Assembly (NCBI RefSeq): GCF_037137055.1
Contig: NZ_JBBBNY010000008.1
Span: 1-64,000 of the forward strand
DNA from: Frateuria_A yonginensis
GTDB lineage: Bacteria > Pseudomonadota > Gammaproteobacteria > Xanthomonadales > Rhodanobacteraceae
Length of the DNA stretch: 64,000 bases
Direction: 5' to 3'
Under the pieces are notes generated by a model, which saw only the letters and a list, made by a program, of their open reading frames with translations, was not told the origin of the DNA and did no database searches. Both the position numbers and the translations under genes were made by a program. Positions 26,968-35,421 of the stretch are shown piece by piece (positions within the stretch are counted from its first letter, which is position 1; every line of letters begins with the position of its first letter).

Positions 26968-28748
26968 GGGCACCCACGCTGCACCGGCGCGTGCCGCACG
27001 GCATGCCCGTGGGCTGGGGCGATGCCGTTCACCCGGTGCTGCGCCAGGTCTATGCCGCACGCGGCGTGCTGCATCCGGCCCAGGCCGAACACCGGCTGCG
27101 CCACCTGCTGGCGCCGCAGTCGCTCGGCGGCCTGGAGCGCGCGGTCGACCTGCTGGTGGAAGCCATCACCGGCGACGCGTCCATCGTGATCGCCGGCGAC
27201 TACGACTGCGACGGCGCCACCGGCACCGCGGTCGCCGTGCGCGGCCTGCGCCTGCTCGGCGCGCGGCGGGTGGACTACGTCATCCCCAACCGTTTCGTGC
27301 ACGGCTACGGGCTCAGTCCCGCGCTGGTCGCCACGCTGGATCCCGCGCCCGACCTGATCGTGACGGTGGACAACGGCGTGGCGAGCCTCGCCGGCGTGGA
27401 CGCGGCAAGGGCGCGCGGGATCCGCGTGATCGTCACCGACCACCACCTGCCGGGCGAGCGGTTGCCGGCGGCCGATGCGCTGGTCAATCCGAACGTGCTC
27501 GAGGTGCGCGCCTGCGGGCACGGCGAGCCGGCCTGTACGGACTGCACGCAGAGCGCCCGGCTGAACCAGGCGTTCCCCAGCCGCGCGCTGGCCGGAGTGG
27601 GCGTGATGTTCTACGTCCTGCTGGCGGTGCGCGCGCGCCTGCGCGAGCGGGGCGCCTTCGCCGGCCGCGACGAACCGGATCTCGGCAGCCTGCTCGACCT
27701 GGTCGCGCTCGGCACCGTGGCCGACCTGGTGCCGCTGGATTTCAACAACCGCGTGCTGGTCGAGGCCGGGCTCAGGCGCATCCGCGCCGGGCGCGCCTGC
27801 CCGGGCATCCACGCGCTGGTGGAGGCGGGCCGGCGCAGCCCGGCCAGCGTCTGCGCCAGCGATCTGGGCTACGCGGTGGGGCCCCGCCTCAACGCCGCGG
27901 GCCGGTTGGAAGACATGCGCCTGGGCGTGGCATGCCTGCTCGCCGACGATCCCGGCCAGGCGCGGCTGCTCGCCGAGCGGTTGAGCGCGATCAACCAGGA
28001 GCGGCGCGACCTGCAGGAGGCGATGGTGGCCGAGGCCGAGGCGATGCTCGGCCAGGTGGGGCTGGGGGCGCTGGAGACGCGCACCGGCGTCACGCTGTTC
28101 GAACCGTCCTGGCACGCCGGCGTGGTCGGCCTGGTCGCCTCCAAGCTCAAGGAGCGCCTGCATCGCCCGGTGATCGCCTTCGCGCCGGCCGACGAGAACC
28201 GGCCCGACGAGTTGCGTGGCTCCGCGCGTTCGATCCCCGGCTTCCACGTGCGCGACGCCTTGGCCGCCATCGACGCGCGCATGCCCGGGCTGATCGAGCG
28301 CTTCGGCGGGCACGCCATGGCGGCGGGCCTCAGCCTGAAGGCGTGCGACTACCCCCGTTTCGCCGAGGCCTTCGACGCGATCGCCCGCGAACGGCTGGAC
28401 GAGGAACGCCTGCAGGCCGTGCTCTACACCGACGGCGAGCTGCCGGCTGGCGCCTTCACGCTGGAACTGGCGCGCCAGCTGCGCGACGGCGGTCCGTGGG
28501 GGCAGGGCTTCCCCGAACCGCTGTTCGACAACCTGTTCGAATACGCGCACTGGCGCACGATGGGCGAGCGCCACTGGCGCCTGGACCTGCGCGACCCGCG
28601 CGACGGCAGCGTGCACGAGGCGGTGATGTTCAACGCGCGCGCCACGGCCCCGCCGCCGCGCATGCGCGCGGTCTACGAACTGGCGATCAACGACTGGCAG
28701 GGACGCGAGAGCGCGCGGCTGCTGCTGCGCCACGTCGAACCGGCGTGA
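26964..28748 (+). CDS. recJ: Single-stranded-DNA-specific exonuclease RecJ
   Basis: A 594-residue 5'-3' ssDNA exonuclease of the RecF pathway and base-excision repair. DHH-family motifs are AGDYDCDGATGTA (78-90), VTVDNG (133-138) and VTDHHLPGE (157-165); the DHHA1 motif is GGHAMAAG. Compared with E. coli RecJ, about 21 extra residues lie between NPN (185 region) and FPSRALAGVGV. They carry C184, H186, C191 and C194, spaced like a zinc knuckle. It is translationally coupled to rpfE. Confidence 0.95.
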   Translation: MRAPTLHRRVPHGMPVGWGDAVHPVLRQVYAARGVLHPAQAEHRLRHLLAPQSLGGLERAVDLLVEAITGDASIVIAGDYDCDGATGTAVAVRGLRLLGARRVDYVIPNRFVHGYGLSPALVATLDPAPDLIVTVDNGVASLAGVDAARARGIRVIVTDHHLPGERLPAADALVNPNVLEVRACGHGEPACTDCTQSARLNQAFPSRALAGVGVMFYVLLAVRARLRERGAFAGRDEPDLGSLLDLVALGTVADLVPLDFNNRVLVEAGLRRIRAGRACPGIHALVEAGRRSPASVCASDLGYAVGPRLNAAGRLEDMRLGVACLLADDPGQARLLAERLSAINQERRDLQEAMVAEAEAMLGQVGLGALETRTGVTLFEPSWHAGVVGLVASKLKERLHRPVIAFAPADENRPDELRGSARSIPGFHVRDALAAIDARMPGLIERFGGHAMAAGLSLKACDYPRFAEAFDAIARERLDEERLQAVLYTDGELPAGAFTLELARQLRDGGPWGQGFPEPLFDNLFEYAHWRTMGERHWRLDLRDPRDGSVHEAVMFNARATAPPPRMRAVYELAINDWQGRESARLLLRHVEPA

Positions 28749-28761
28749 ACCCGCCTGGGTT

Positions 28762-28840
28762 CCGGGAGCGAGCTTGCCCCGATGCTTTTTTCTGCCGCGC
28801 CGCGAAAGGGAAGAGCATCGCGAGCAAGCTCGCTCCTACA
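28762..28840. repeat. REP-type palindromic element, copy 3
   Basis: Inverted arms CGGGAGCGAGCTTGCCCCGATGC (28763-28785) and GCATCGCGAGCAAGCTCGC to CTACA (28814-28840) enclose about 28 bases. It sits directly downstream of recJ. Confidence 0.8.
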
Positions 28841-28925
28841 TGGGTGGCGTGCTTTCACGCAGCCCTGCTTGCATAGCCGCGCCCGCCGCGCTTGGATGGG
28901 GCTCCGACCACGCGGAGACCGTCCC

Positions 28926-29309
28926 ATGATCGAGCAGATGACCGACCTGCCAGCCGGCACGCTGGGCTTCACCGCACGCGGCAAGGTGACCGCGGCCGAC
29001 TACGAGAACGTGTTCGTGCCCGACGTGGAAGCGGCTTTCGCGCTCAACCGCAAGCTGCGCCTGCTCTATCACGTGCCACCGGAATTCACCGGCTTCGAGC
29101 CCGGCGCCATGTGGGACGACACCAAGCTGGGCTTCCGCCACTGGAGCGGCTGGGAGCGCATCGCGCTGGTCACCGACGTGAGCTGGCTGCGGCTGGTGGC
29201 GCGCACCATGGGCTTTACCGTACCCGGCGAATTCCGCCTCTACCGCAACGCGCAACTGGACGAGGCCAAGGCCTGGATCAGCGAATCCTTCCGCGAGCAC
29301 CATGCCTAG
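28926..29309 (+). CDS. SpoIIAA-like STAS-fold protein
   Basis: A 127-residue cytosolic protein of the SpoIIAA-like family (PF11964 type). It shows the characteristic LPAGTLGFTARGKVTAADYENVFVPDVE start, a central LLYHVPPEFTGFEPGAMWDD and WERIALVTDVSWLRL. These proteins have the anti-sigma antagonist fold but usually lack the phosphorylated Ser, and their role is unknown. It is a single gene; the asnB leader region starts right behind it. Confidence 0.85.
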   Translation: MIEQMTDLPAGTLGFTARGKVTAADYENVFVPDVEAAFALNRKLRLLYHVPPEFTGFEPGAMWDDTKLGFRHWSGWERIALVTDVSWLRLVARTMGFTVPGEFRLYRNAQLDEAKAWISESFREHHA

Positions 29310-29351
29310 CCGGTGCTTGCGCGTCCGCCGCAAACCTGCTCCACTCGCGCC

Positions 29352-29471
29352 ATGTCCATGCCGACCGCCCGCTTCCCCGCCGTTGCCGCGCCCCGCGCGG
29401 CGCGCGTGCGGCCGGCCCTGAACAACCGCCCGAACAACAACCGTCGCCTGCACCAGGGGGCCGGCGCGTAG
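29352..29471 (+). CDS. Putative Asn-rich leader peptide of asnB
   Basis: A 39-codon open frame too short for routine calling. Codons 24-25 and 28-30 are all AAC (Asn), giving NNRPNNN, and the stop TAG is at 29469. It lies 136 bases upstream of asnB and is followed by a 13-base perfect hairpin. Clustered codons for the product amino acid just before a hairpin are the mark of ribosome-mediated attenuation. The ribosome site before ATG 29352 (or ATG 29358) is weak, which is the main doubt. Confidence 0.6.
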   Translation: MSMPTARFPAVAAPRAARVRPALNNRPNNNRRLHQGAGA

Positions 29472-29496
29472 CCGCACGTTCGAGCAAGAACTACGC

Positions 29497-29530
29497 GACG
29501 AAGGCCCGCCCCGTGCGGGCCTTCGTCGTT
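29497..29530 (+). promoter_or_regulatory. Attenuator hairpin upstream of asnB
   Basis: GACGAAGGCCCGC (29497-29509) and GCGGGCCTTCGTC (29515-29527) form a perfect 13-base stem with a five-base loop. The T-run behind it is poor (GTTCTG), so termination would be weaker than at the other terminators here. Its 5' arm can instead pair with bases 29458-29471 around the leader stop codon: CGCGTAG (29465-29471) with CTACGCG (29491-29497), and GGGCC (29458-29462) with GGCCC (29503-29507). Confidence 0.6.
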
Positions 29531-29606
29531 CTGGGCGTTCGACGGATCAGCCGGACCGTACGCGCCGCCACCGCCTCCGGCCACTCGACCCTCGGGAGCT
29601 GCGTGT

Positions 29607-31295
29607 ATGTGTGGGATCTTTGCCATGTTCGACCTGGGACCGGGTGACGACCTGGCCGCCCTGCGCCGGCAGGCGCTGGAGCTTTCGCAACACCAGCGCC
29701 ATCGCGGGCCGGACTGGTCCGGCGTGTTCGTCGACGCCGGCGTGCTGCTGGTGCACGAGCGCCTGGCCATCGTCGACCCGGCCAGCGGCGCACAGCCGCT
29801 GCGCTCGCGCGACGGCGCGCTGGCGCTGGCGGTCAACGGCGAGATCTACAACCACGCCCAGCTGCGGCGGGGCAGCGGCTACGACTTCACCACGGGCTCC
29901 GACTGCGAGGTGATCGCGGCGCTGTACCGCGAGGGCGGTGATCCGGCGACGTGGCTCGCCCGCCTCAATGGCATCTTCGCCTTCGCTCTGTGGGACGGCA
30001 CGGCCCAGCGCTACCTCGTCGCGCGCGACCCGATCGGGGTGTGTCCGCTGTACTGGGGCCACGACGCGCAGGGGCGCCTTTGCGTGGCCTCGGAGATGAA
30101 GGCGCTGACAGGCGTGTGCGCCGACCTGGCGGTGTTCCCGCCCGGCCACGTCTACGACAGTGCCGGCGGTGAACTGCGTCGCTACCATCATCGCGCCTGG
30201 CGCGACCACGCCGCCACGCAGGGCAGGGCGCCGGGCAACCTGCGCCTCGCGCTCGAACAGGCGGTACAGCGCCAGCTGATGACCGACGTGCCCTGCGGCG
30301 TGCTGCTGTCCGGCGGCCTGGATTCCTCCCTGGTTGCCGCCTGCGCCGCGCGCTTCGCCCGCGAGCGCGTCGAGGACGGCGGCCGCAGCGAAGCCTGGTG
30401 GCCGCGCCTGCATTCCTTCGCCATCGGCATGGAAGGCTCGCCCGACCTCGGCGCCGCGCAACTGGCCGCCGAGGCGCTGGGCACCGTGCACCACGGTTTC
30501 GTCTACACCTTCTGGGAAGGGCTGGACGCGTTGCCGGAAGTGATCCGCCACATCGAGAGTTACGACGTCACCACCGTGCGCGCGTCCACGCCGATGTACC
30601 TGCTGGCGCGGCGGATCAAGGCGATGGGCGTGAAGATGGTGCTCTCCGGCGAGGGTTCCGACGAGCAGTTCGGCGGCTACCTCTATTTCCACAAGGCGCC
30701 TTCGGCCGAGGCCTTCCACGAGGAGACCGTGCGCAAGCTCGATGCGCTGCACCTCTACGACTGCCTGCGCGCGAACAAGGCGATGATGGCCTGGGGCGTG
30801 GAGGCGCGCATGCCGTTCCTGGACCTGGAGTTCATCGATGCGGCGATGGGCTTCGATGCCCGGCACAAGATGACCGGAACGCGGCCCGACGGCAGCCGCA
30901 GCATCGAGAAGGCGGTACTGCGCGAGGCCTTCGAGGGCGTGCTGCCCGAGGCGATCCTGTGGCGGCAGAAGGAGCAGTTCAGCGACGGCGTCGGCTACGG
31001 CTGGATCGACGGCCTCAAGGCCCATGCCGAGCGCACGGTGAGCGACCGGGAGTTTGCCGCCGCCGCGTCGCGCTGGCCGCACCACACGCCGGCCACCAAG
31101 GAGGCTTACCTCTACCGCGCGCTGTTCGAGCGGCACTTCCCCGGCGAGGCCTGCGCGGCGACGGTGCCCGGCGGCAAGTCGATCGCCTGCTCCTCGCCGG
31201 CCGCCCTGGCCTGGGATGCCTCCTTCGCCGCCGGGGCCGACCCCTCCGGGCGCGCCGTGCGCGACGTCCACGCGCAGGCGCTGGCACCTGCCTGA
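29607..31295 (+). CDS. asnB: Asparagine synthetase B (glutamine-hydrolysing)
   Basis: A 562-residue cytosolic enzyme making asparagine from aspartate, glutamine and ATP. Cys2 (MCGIFA) is the glutaminase nucleophile; the class II amidotransferase domain spans about 1-200, and the synthetase domain has the PP-loop SGGLDS at 235-240. Length equals E. coli AsnB (554) within a few residues. The ATG at 29607 has GGGAG eight bases upstream. The Asn-rich leader and hairpin before it suggest control by Asn-tRNA supply. Confidence 0.95.
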   Translation: MCGIFAMFDLGPGDDLAALRRQALELSQHQRHRGPDWSGVFVDAGVLLVHERLAIVDPASGAQPLRSRDGALALAVNGEIYNHAQLRRGSGYDFTTGSDCEVIAALYREGGDPATWLARLNGIFAFALWDGTAQRYLVARDPIGVCPLYWGHDAQGRLCVASEMKALTGVCADLAVFPPGHVYDSAGGELRRYHHRAWRDHAATQGRAPGNLRLALEQAVQRQLMTDVPCGVLLSGGLDSSLVAACAARFARERVEDGGRSEAWWPRLHSFAIGMEGSPDLGAAQLAAEALGTVHHGFVYTFWEGLDALPEVIRHIESYDVTTVRASTPMYLLARRIKAMGVKMVLSGEGSDEQFGGYLYFHKAPSAEAFHEETVRKLDALHLYDCLRANKAMMAWGVEARMPFLDLEFIDAAMGFDARHKMTGTRPDGSRSIEKAVLREAFEGVLPEAILWRQKEQFSDGVGYGWIDGLKAHAERTVSDREFAAAASRWPHHTPATKEAYLYRALFERHFPGEACAATVPGGKSIACSSPAALAWDASFAAGADPSGRAVRDVHAQALAPA

Positions 31296-31357
31296 ATCGA
31301 ACGCCGGCGTCGGCCGGGACGACCTATCATCCGCCAACCCACCACGGAGGATCCGCC

Positions 31358-31774
31358 ATGAGCCTGCTGCCCTATGTCTACTTCAACGGCCGCTGCGAGG
31401 AAGCGCTGAACTTCTATGCCGCCTGCCTCGGCGGTGGCGTACGGCTGCTCGAGCTCCACCGCTTCGCCGGTTCCCCGATGGCGCAGAACGCACCGGAAGG
31501 GTGGGGCGAGAAGGTCATGCACGCGAGCCTCGGCACCGAGGGGCAGCCGCTGCTGCTGGCCTCCGACGGCATGACCCATGCGCCGAGCGAGCCGCCGCGC
31601 GGCTTCTCGCTCGCCTACGGCGCGGCCACGGTGGAGGAGGCCGAGCGCGTGTTCGCGGCGCTGGCCGAAGGCGGCCGCATCGACATGCCGATCGCGCAGA
31701 CCTTCTTCGCCGCCCGCTTCGGCATGCTTACCGACCGCTACGGTATCGCCTGGATGGTCAACTGCGACGGCTGA
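31358..31774 (+). CDS. VOC-family PhnB-like protein
   Basis: A 138-residue vicinal-oxygen-chelate fold protein with the start PYVYFNGRCEEALNFYAACLGG, typical of PhnB/3-demethylubiquinone-methyltransferase-like domains. A second beta-alpha-beta-beta-beta unit ends FFAARFGMLTDRYGIAWMVNCDG. The family is often mislabelled as a methyltransferase; the ligand is unknown. GGAGG lies upstream of the ATG. It converges with the response regulator gene with only one base between the two stop codons. Confidence 0.85.
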   Translation: MSLLPYVYFNGRCEEALNFYAACLGGGVRLLELHRFAGSPMAQNAPEGWGEKVMHASLGTEGQPLLLASDGMTHAPSEPPRGFSLAYGAATVEEAERVFAALAEGGRIDMPIAQTFFAARFGMLTDRYGIAWMVNCDG

Positions 31775-31775
31775 G

Positions 31776-32132
31776 TCACGCGCCGGTACGGAAGCTGCCG
31801 ACCAGCGCCAGCAACTGGCCGATCCGGTACGGCTTGGGGAGGAAGGCGTCGTAGCCGAAGGCGGTGGGCGGCAGGTGTTCCTCCGGAATGGCGCTGGTGA
31901 GGATGATCGGCTGCGCGAACCCCGCCTCGCGGAGGCGGGCGATCATTTCCAGCCCGCTCAGCCGCGGCATCATGAAATCGGTGATCACCAGCTCCGGCTG
32001 CTCCTGCAGCGCGATGCCCAACCCGGCATGCCCATCGGCGGCAGCGGTCACGTGGTACCCGGCGTCCTCCAGTACGGTGGCTGCCACCAGGGCCACATCC
32101 GGCTCGTCCTCCACGAGAAGCACGCGCAGCAT
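31776..32132 (-). CDS. CheY-like single-domain response regulator
   Basis: A 118-residue receiver domain without output domain. Acidic pair in VEDEPD, phospho-acceptor Asp in VITDFMMPR, Thr/Ser in LTSAIP and Lys in LPKPYR are all present, so it should be phosphorylatable. It starts two bases after the KaiC-like ATPase stop and so is its operon partner; it probably acts by protein contact with that ATPase or a kinase. Confidence 0.9.
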   Translation of the reverse strand: MLRVLLVEDEPDVALVAATVLEDAGYHVTAAADGHAGLGIALQEQPELVITDFMMPRLSGLEMIARLREAGFAQPIILTSAIPEEHLPPTAFGYDAFLPKPYRIGQLLALVGSFRTGA

Positions 32133-32134
32133 GA

Positions 32135-33541
32135 TCAGTTCGAATCCCGACGGGTGCCGACCCGCGGGTCGGGCCCCAGCATCAGGCCCCGGTCGCCGAT
32201 GTGGAACTCGTGCGTACGCGGGTCGAAATCGCTGTCGCGCAGCTTGACGACGGACAGCGACCGGTGAAGGTTCACGCCCCGTCGCCCGGTGTTGACCAGG
32301 AGGATGTTCTCGACCATGGCGGAGAGCTCGTCCGTGGGCATCAGCGTCTCGTCCAGACGCAGTTCCGGGATTTCGGTGGTGTAGAGCATGGTCGCGCCGA
32401 GCTGCTCCAGTTGTATCGAGAGCGCGTTGATCACGTAGGGCAGGCGGTCGGCGACCACCAGGCTGTCGCGGATCGCCACCATGCCGTCGACGAACACCCG
32501 CCTGGCGCCCATGGCGCGGGCCCGCTGCACGATGTCCTGGATCACTTCGTCGGCGAGGTTCTCGCTGGGCGGCAGCCAGACCTGCTCGAGTGCCCCGGTC
32601 TGGAACGGGCGCTCCAGGTCCAGTCCGAGGCTGCGCGCCCTGTACCGCAGGTGGGCGGGCGTCTCGTAGAAGCCCAGCATCAGCGCCGGCTCCTGTTCAC
32701 TGGCCAGCGACAGGAAATGCATGCCGATGGTGGTCTTGCCCGCACCGCTCGGACCGACCAGCAAGGTCGCCGAGCCGGCCGGCAGGCCGCCGCCGAGCAG
32801 GGCATCCAGGCCCGCATGGCCCGAGCCCACCCGATGCGTGCGCGCCACCGGCGCAGGCAGGTCGCGGATCAGGCTCTCGGGGCGCGGGAACACGGCGATA
32901 CCGTCCTGCGTGATGCGGAAATGGTGCTTGCCGTGCAGGACCGCCGCGCCGCGGTGCTTGCGCACCTGGATGGTGCGGTAGGCACGGAACCCCTGGGTCT
33001 CGTCACTCAGCTCGATCCAGCCGTCCACCATGGTGTGTTCCGGGCAACTGGCGGACCGGTTCTGGTGGGTGAGCATGACCAGTACCGCGTCGCTCATGCC
33101 CGCCACGCCCTGCAGGGCATGGATGAACGCGCGGAACTCCTGCTCGGATGCGACCGACTGCGCCACGAAGGTGCCGTCCAGCACCATCGCGGTGGCGCGG
33201 TGGCGCTTGAGTTCGTGCTGGACCAGCTTGAGCAGGCCGGGCAGGCCTTCGCGCTCCAGCACGCCGTAGGCGCTCAGGTACTGCAGCGAGCCGGGGACGA
33301 CGCTGCTCTCGTAGAAGCTCATCTGGCTGACGTAGGCGAGCATCCGCGCGCTCGATTCGGCCAGCAGGGTCATGTACAGCGCGCGTCCGCCGGCGCGGAC
33401 GTGGGTGTAGCAGAACTGGTTGGCCAGGATGGTTTTCCCCGCGCCGGGCGGGCCCTGGATGATGTAGGCCGAACCGCGCAGGAAGCCGCCGTCGGTCAAC
33501 TGGTCCAGCCCCTCGATGCCGGTCGAGACTTTTTCGATCAC
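32135..33541 (-). CDS. KaiC-like RecA-superfamily ATPase (two domains)
   Basis: A 468-residue protein with two tandem KaiC/RAD55-type ATPase domains. Walker A motifs are GPPGAGKT (residues 30-37) and GPSGAGKT (about 262-270), each preceded by the TGI-GLD-L--GG entry typical of KaiC. The protein is shorter than KaiC (519), and kaiA and kaiB are absent here. The start is GTG at 33541. Bacterial KaiC-like proteins outside cyanobacteria are linked to stress response and signalling, and here the partner is a CheY-like regulator. Confidence 0.88.
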   Translation of the reverse strand: MIEKVSTGIEGLDQLTDGGFLRGSAYIIQGPPGAGKTILANQFCYTHVRAGGRALYMTLLAESSARMLAYVSQMSFYESSVVPGSLQYLSAYGVLEREGLPGLLKLVQHELKRHRATAMVLDGTFVAQSVASEQEFRAFIHALQGVAGMSDAVLVMLTHQNRSASCPEHTMVDGWIELSDETQGFRAYRTIQVRKHRGAAVLHGKHHFRITQDGIAVFPRPESLIRDLPAPVARTHRVGSGHAGLDALLGGGLPAGSATLLVGPSGAGKTTIGMHFLSLASEQEPALMLGFYETPAHLRYRARSLGLDLERPFQTGALEQVWLPPSENLADEVIQDIVQRARAMGARRVFVDGMVAIRDSLVVADRLPYVINALSIQLEQLGATMLYTTEIPELRLDETLMPTDELSAMVENILLVNTGRRGVNLHRSLSVVKLRDSDFDPRTHEFHIGDRGLMLGPDPRVGTRRDSN

Positions 33542-34002
33542 GTCGAACTCCCGTCAGGTCCGGTGGCGCGCACCGGACGGTACTGCGCGCACGGACGAGC
33601 CGGCCATGTTAACGGCACCGCGTCCCGATGGGGGCGTGACCTGCGACCCGGGCGTCCGCCGACGGACGGCGAGGCGCGATGCGCATCGATAGCACGGTCG
33701 TTCGCCAGCCGGCCCCGTCGGCGTGGCGGCGCGTCCGGCCTTCGCGCCCGCCCGAAGAGCCCGGTGCGCGGGCACCGCCGGCAGCCGTCTCCTCGATTCG
33801 GGCACCACTCCCGCTTGACCTCGGGTTGACGCGTGCGGCTTTCCACTTGCAGCCCGACAAAACGCAGCAACCGGGCGGAGGAACGGCAGCAGTGGTGGTG
33901 TGCTCTGCTGCCGTTTTGCTTGCCCGACCCGCCCCGAGGCAACGGCCCCTCCCCACGGCCGGTTCACGGATTCCTCATTGCCGACCGGACAGAGGAAATT
34001 CC
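33542..34002. other. Intergenic region upstream of tyrosinase 1 (461 bases)
   Basis: No credible gene. It holds the kaiC-like promoter on one strand and the tyrosinase leader on the other. TTGACG at 33826 could be a -35 hexamer. An 11-base perfect stem, AACGGCAGCAG (33882-33892) with CTGCTGCCGTT (33905-33915), is followed by TTGCTTG. The upstream CAAAACGCAGCA (33858-33869) can pair with the same downstream arm, so two exclusive structures are possible. Confidence 0.5.
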
Positions 34003-35421
34003 ATGGAGAACATCATGATTTCCCGAAGGCGCTTCCTGCAGTCATCCCTGTCGCTCGCTCTGGTTCCCCTGCTGCCGCGGGTGGCGGTGTCGGCGACCCT
34101 GAGCGTGCGGCCCAGCTGGCAGGCATTCATCACGGGCCCGAAGTTCCCGGTGCTCTGCAACACCATCGGGATCATGAAAGCCAACAAGAACAGCGCCGAT
34201 CCCAATGCATGGACGTTCTGGTCGGAGGTGCATCGCCTGAACTGCCCTCACGGGCAGCCGTACTTCCTGGCCTGGCACCGCGGCTTCCTGTACCGCTTCG
34301 AGAACAAGCTGCGCGAGATTTCCGGTGACCCCACGCTGACCTTGCCGTACTGGAACTACTACCTCGCGCCTGCCGTGCCAGCGGAATTTCTCGATCCGTC
34401 CTCGCCGCTGTACCGGGGTGACCGCACCGGCTTCGACGTGACCGGGGCCCTGAGCTACGACGCCTTCGCACCCACCATCATCTACTTCCAACGCGGCAAG
34501 ACCGATGCCTTCGAGCCCATCGTCGAAGCGCGACCGCACAACCGGGTGCACAACCTGATCGGTGGCGCGATGTCATCGATCCTCATCTCGCCCAAGGATC
34601 CGCTGTTCTGGGTTCACCACGCCAACATCGACCGGCTGTGGGTCGCCTGGCTGAAGGCCGGTGGCGGACGCAGGCAGCCCGCCCCGACCAACACCTACTG
34701 GTCGGGCACTTTCACCTATGGCACCGGTATCGACGACATGCCGAGGGTATGGACCAACAACACGACCACCTATCTCGGTTACCGGTACGACGACGAGACC
34801 CTGCCCACGCAGACGACCACCAAGCTGACCTCGGTCGCCAGCGCGCTCACCGCAGGTGCTCCGCCCTTGCGGCCATCGCTGCACCTGACCGTGCCGCTCG
34901 GCAGCTCGCGCCCGCTGGCGCTGGACGAGCGCTCGCTCAGCATCGACGTGCCGCTTGGCGCGACCGATGCCGCCCGCGTGCGCTCGCTGATGCTGCGGCC
35001 GACGGTCGGTCAGACCGCAGAAACAGGCCCGGTGCGCGTGGTGCTCGACGGAGTGCGGCTCACGGCACTCGGCGAGCGCGGAGGCTACTTCTACAACGTC
35101 TACCTCAACCTGCCGGAGCAACCTGGCACGAGCCGGCCGGAAAGCACCTTCCTGCTCGGCTCGCTGGGCCCCTTCGAGATCGGCGTGGCACGCATGCAGG
35201 CCGCCATGCAGGGCATGCACGGCATGCAGGAGATGCATGCATCCCACGACACCCGCGTGAAACTCGTCTTCCCGGCGATCGAGGCGTTGCGCCGGGTCTG
35301 GCCTGCCGATCTGGACAAGCTCACGGTCTCGTTCGTCCGTGTCGACGGGCGCCGCCAGCCGGTCAAGGGCGAGGTGATCCGTGTCGAGTCGTTCCGTGTC
35401 GAAGCGGACCCTGCATTCTGA
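34003..35421 (+). CDS. Tat-exported tyrosinase-family copper oxidase 1
   Basis: A 472-residue type 3 copper protein. The Tat signal SRRRFLQSS (residues 7-15) precedes a hydrophobic stretch. CuA ligands are H77, H83 and H92, with C81 two residues before H83 (C-P-H) as in enzymes that form a Cys-His thioether; CuB ligands are H179, H183 and H206 (DPLFWVHHANID). The C-terminal third looks like the beta domain of plant polyphenol oxidases, followed by a Met/His-rich segment (about 35194-35250). It likely oxidises phenols in the periplasm. A paralogue follows. Confidence 0.9.
   Translation: MENIMISRRRFLQSSLSLALVPLLPRVAVSATLSVRPSWQAFITGPKFPVLCNTIGIMKANKNSADPNAWTFWSEVHRLNCPHGQPYFLAWHRGFLYRFENKLREISGDPTLTLPYWNYYLAPAVPAEFLDPSSPLYRGDRTGFDVTGALSYDAFAPTIIYFQRGKTDAFEPIVEARPHNRVHNLIGGAMSSILISPKDPLFWVHHANIDRLWVAWLKAGGGRRQPAPTNTYWSGTFTYGTGIDDMPRVWTNNTTTYLGYRYDDETLPTQTTTKLTSVASALTAGAPPLRPSLHLTVPLGSSRPLALDERSLSIDVPLGATDAARVRSLMLRPTVGQTAETGPVRVVLDGVRLTALGERGGYFYNVYLNLPEQPGTSRPESTFLLGSLGPFEIGVARMQAAMQGMHGMQEMHASHDTRVKLVFPAIEALRRVWPADLDKLTVSFVRVDGRRQPVKGEVIRVESFRVEADPAF

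Noticed and set aside
31358..31774. 3-demethylubiquinone methyltransferase
   Set aside because: PhnB-like VOC proteins often carry this label, but no methyltransferase motifs are present.
32135..33541. Circadian clock KaiC
   Set aside because: Two KaiC-like domains are present but kaiA and kaiB are absent and the CII phosphorylation region could not be matched, so a clock role is unsupported.
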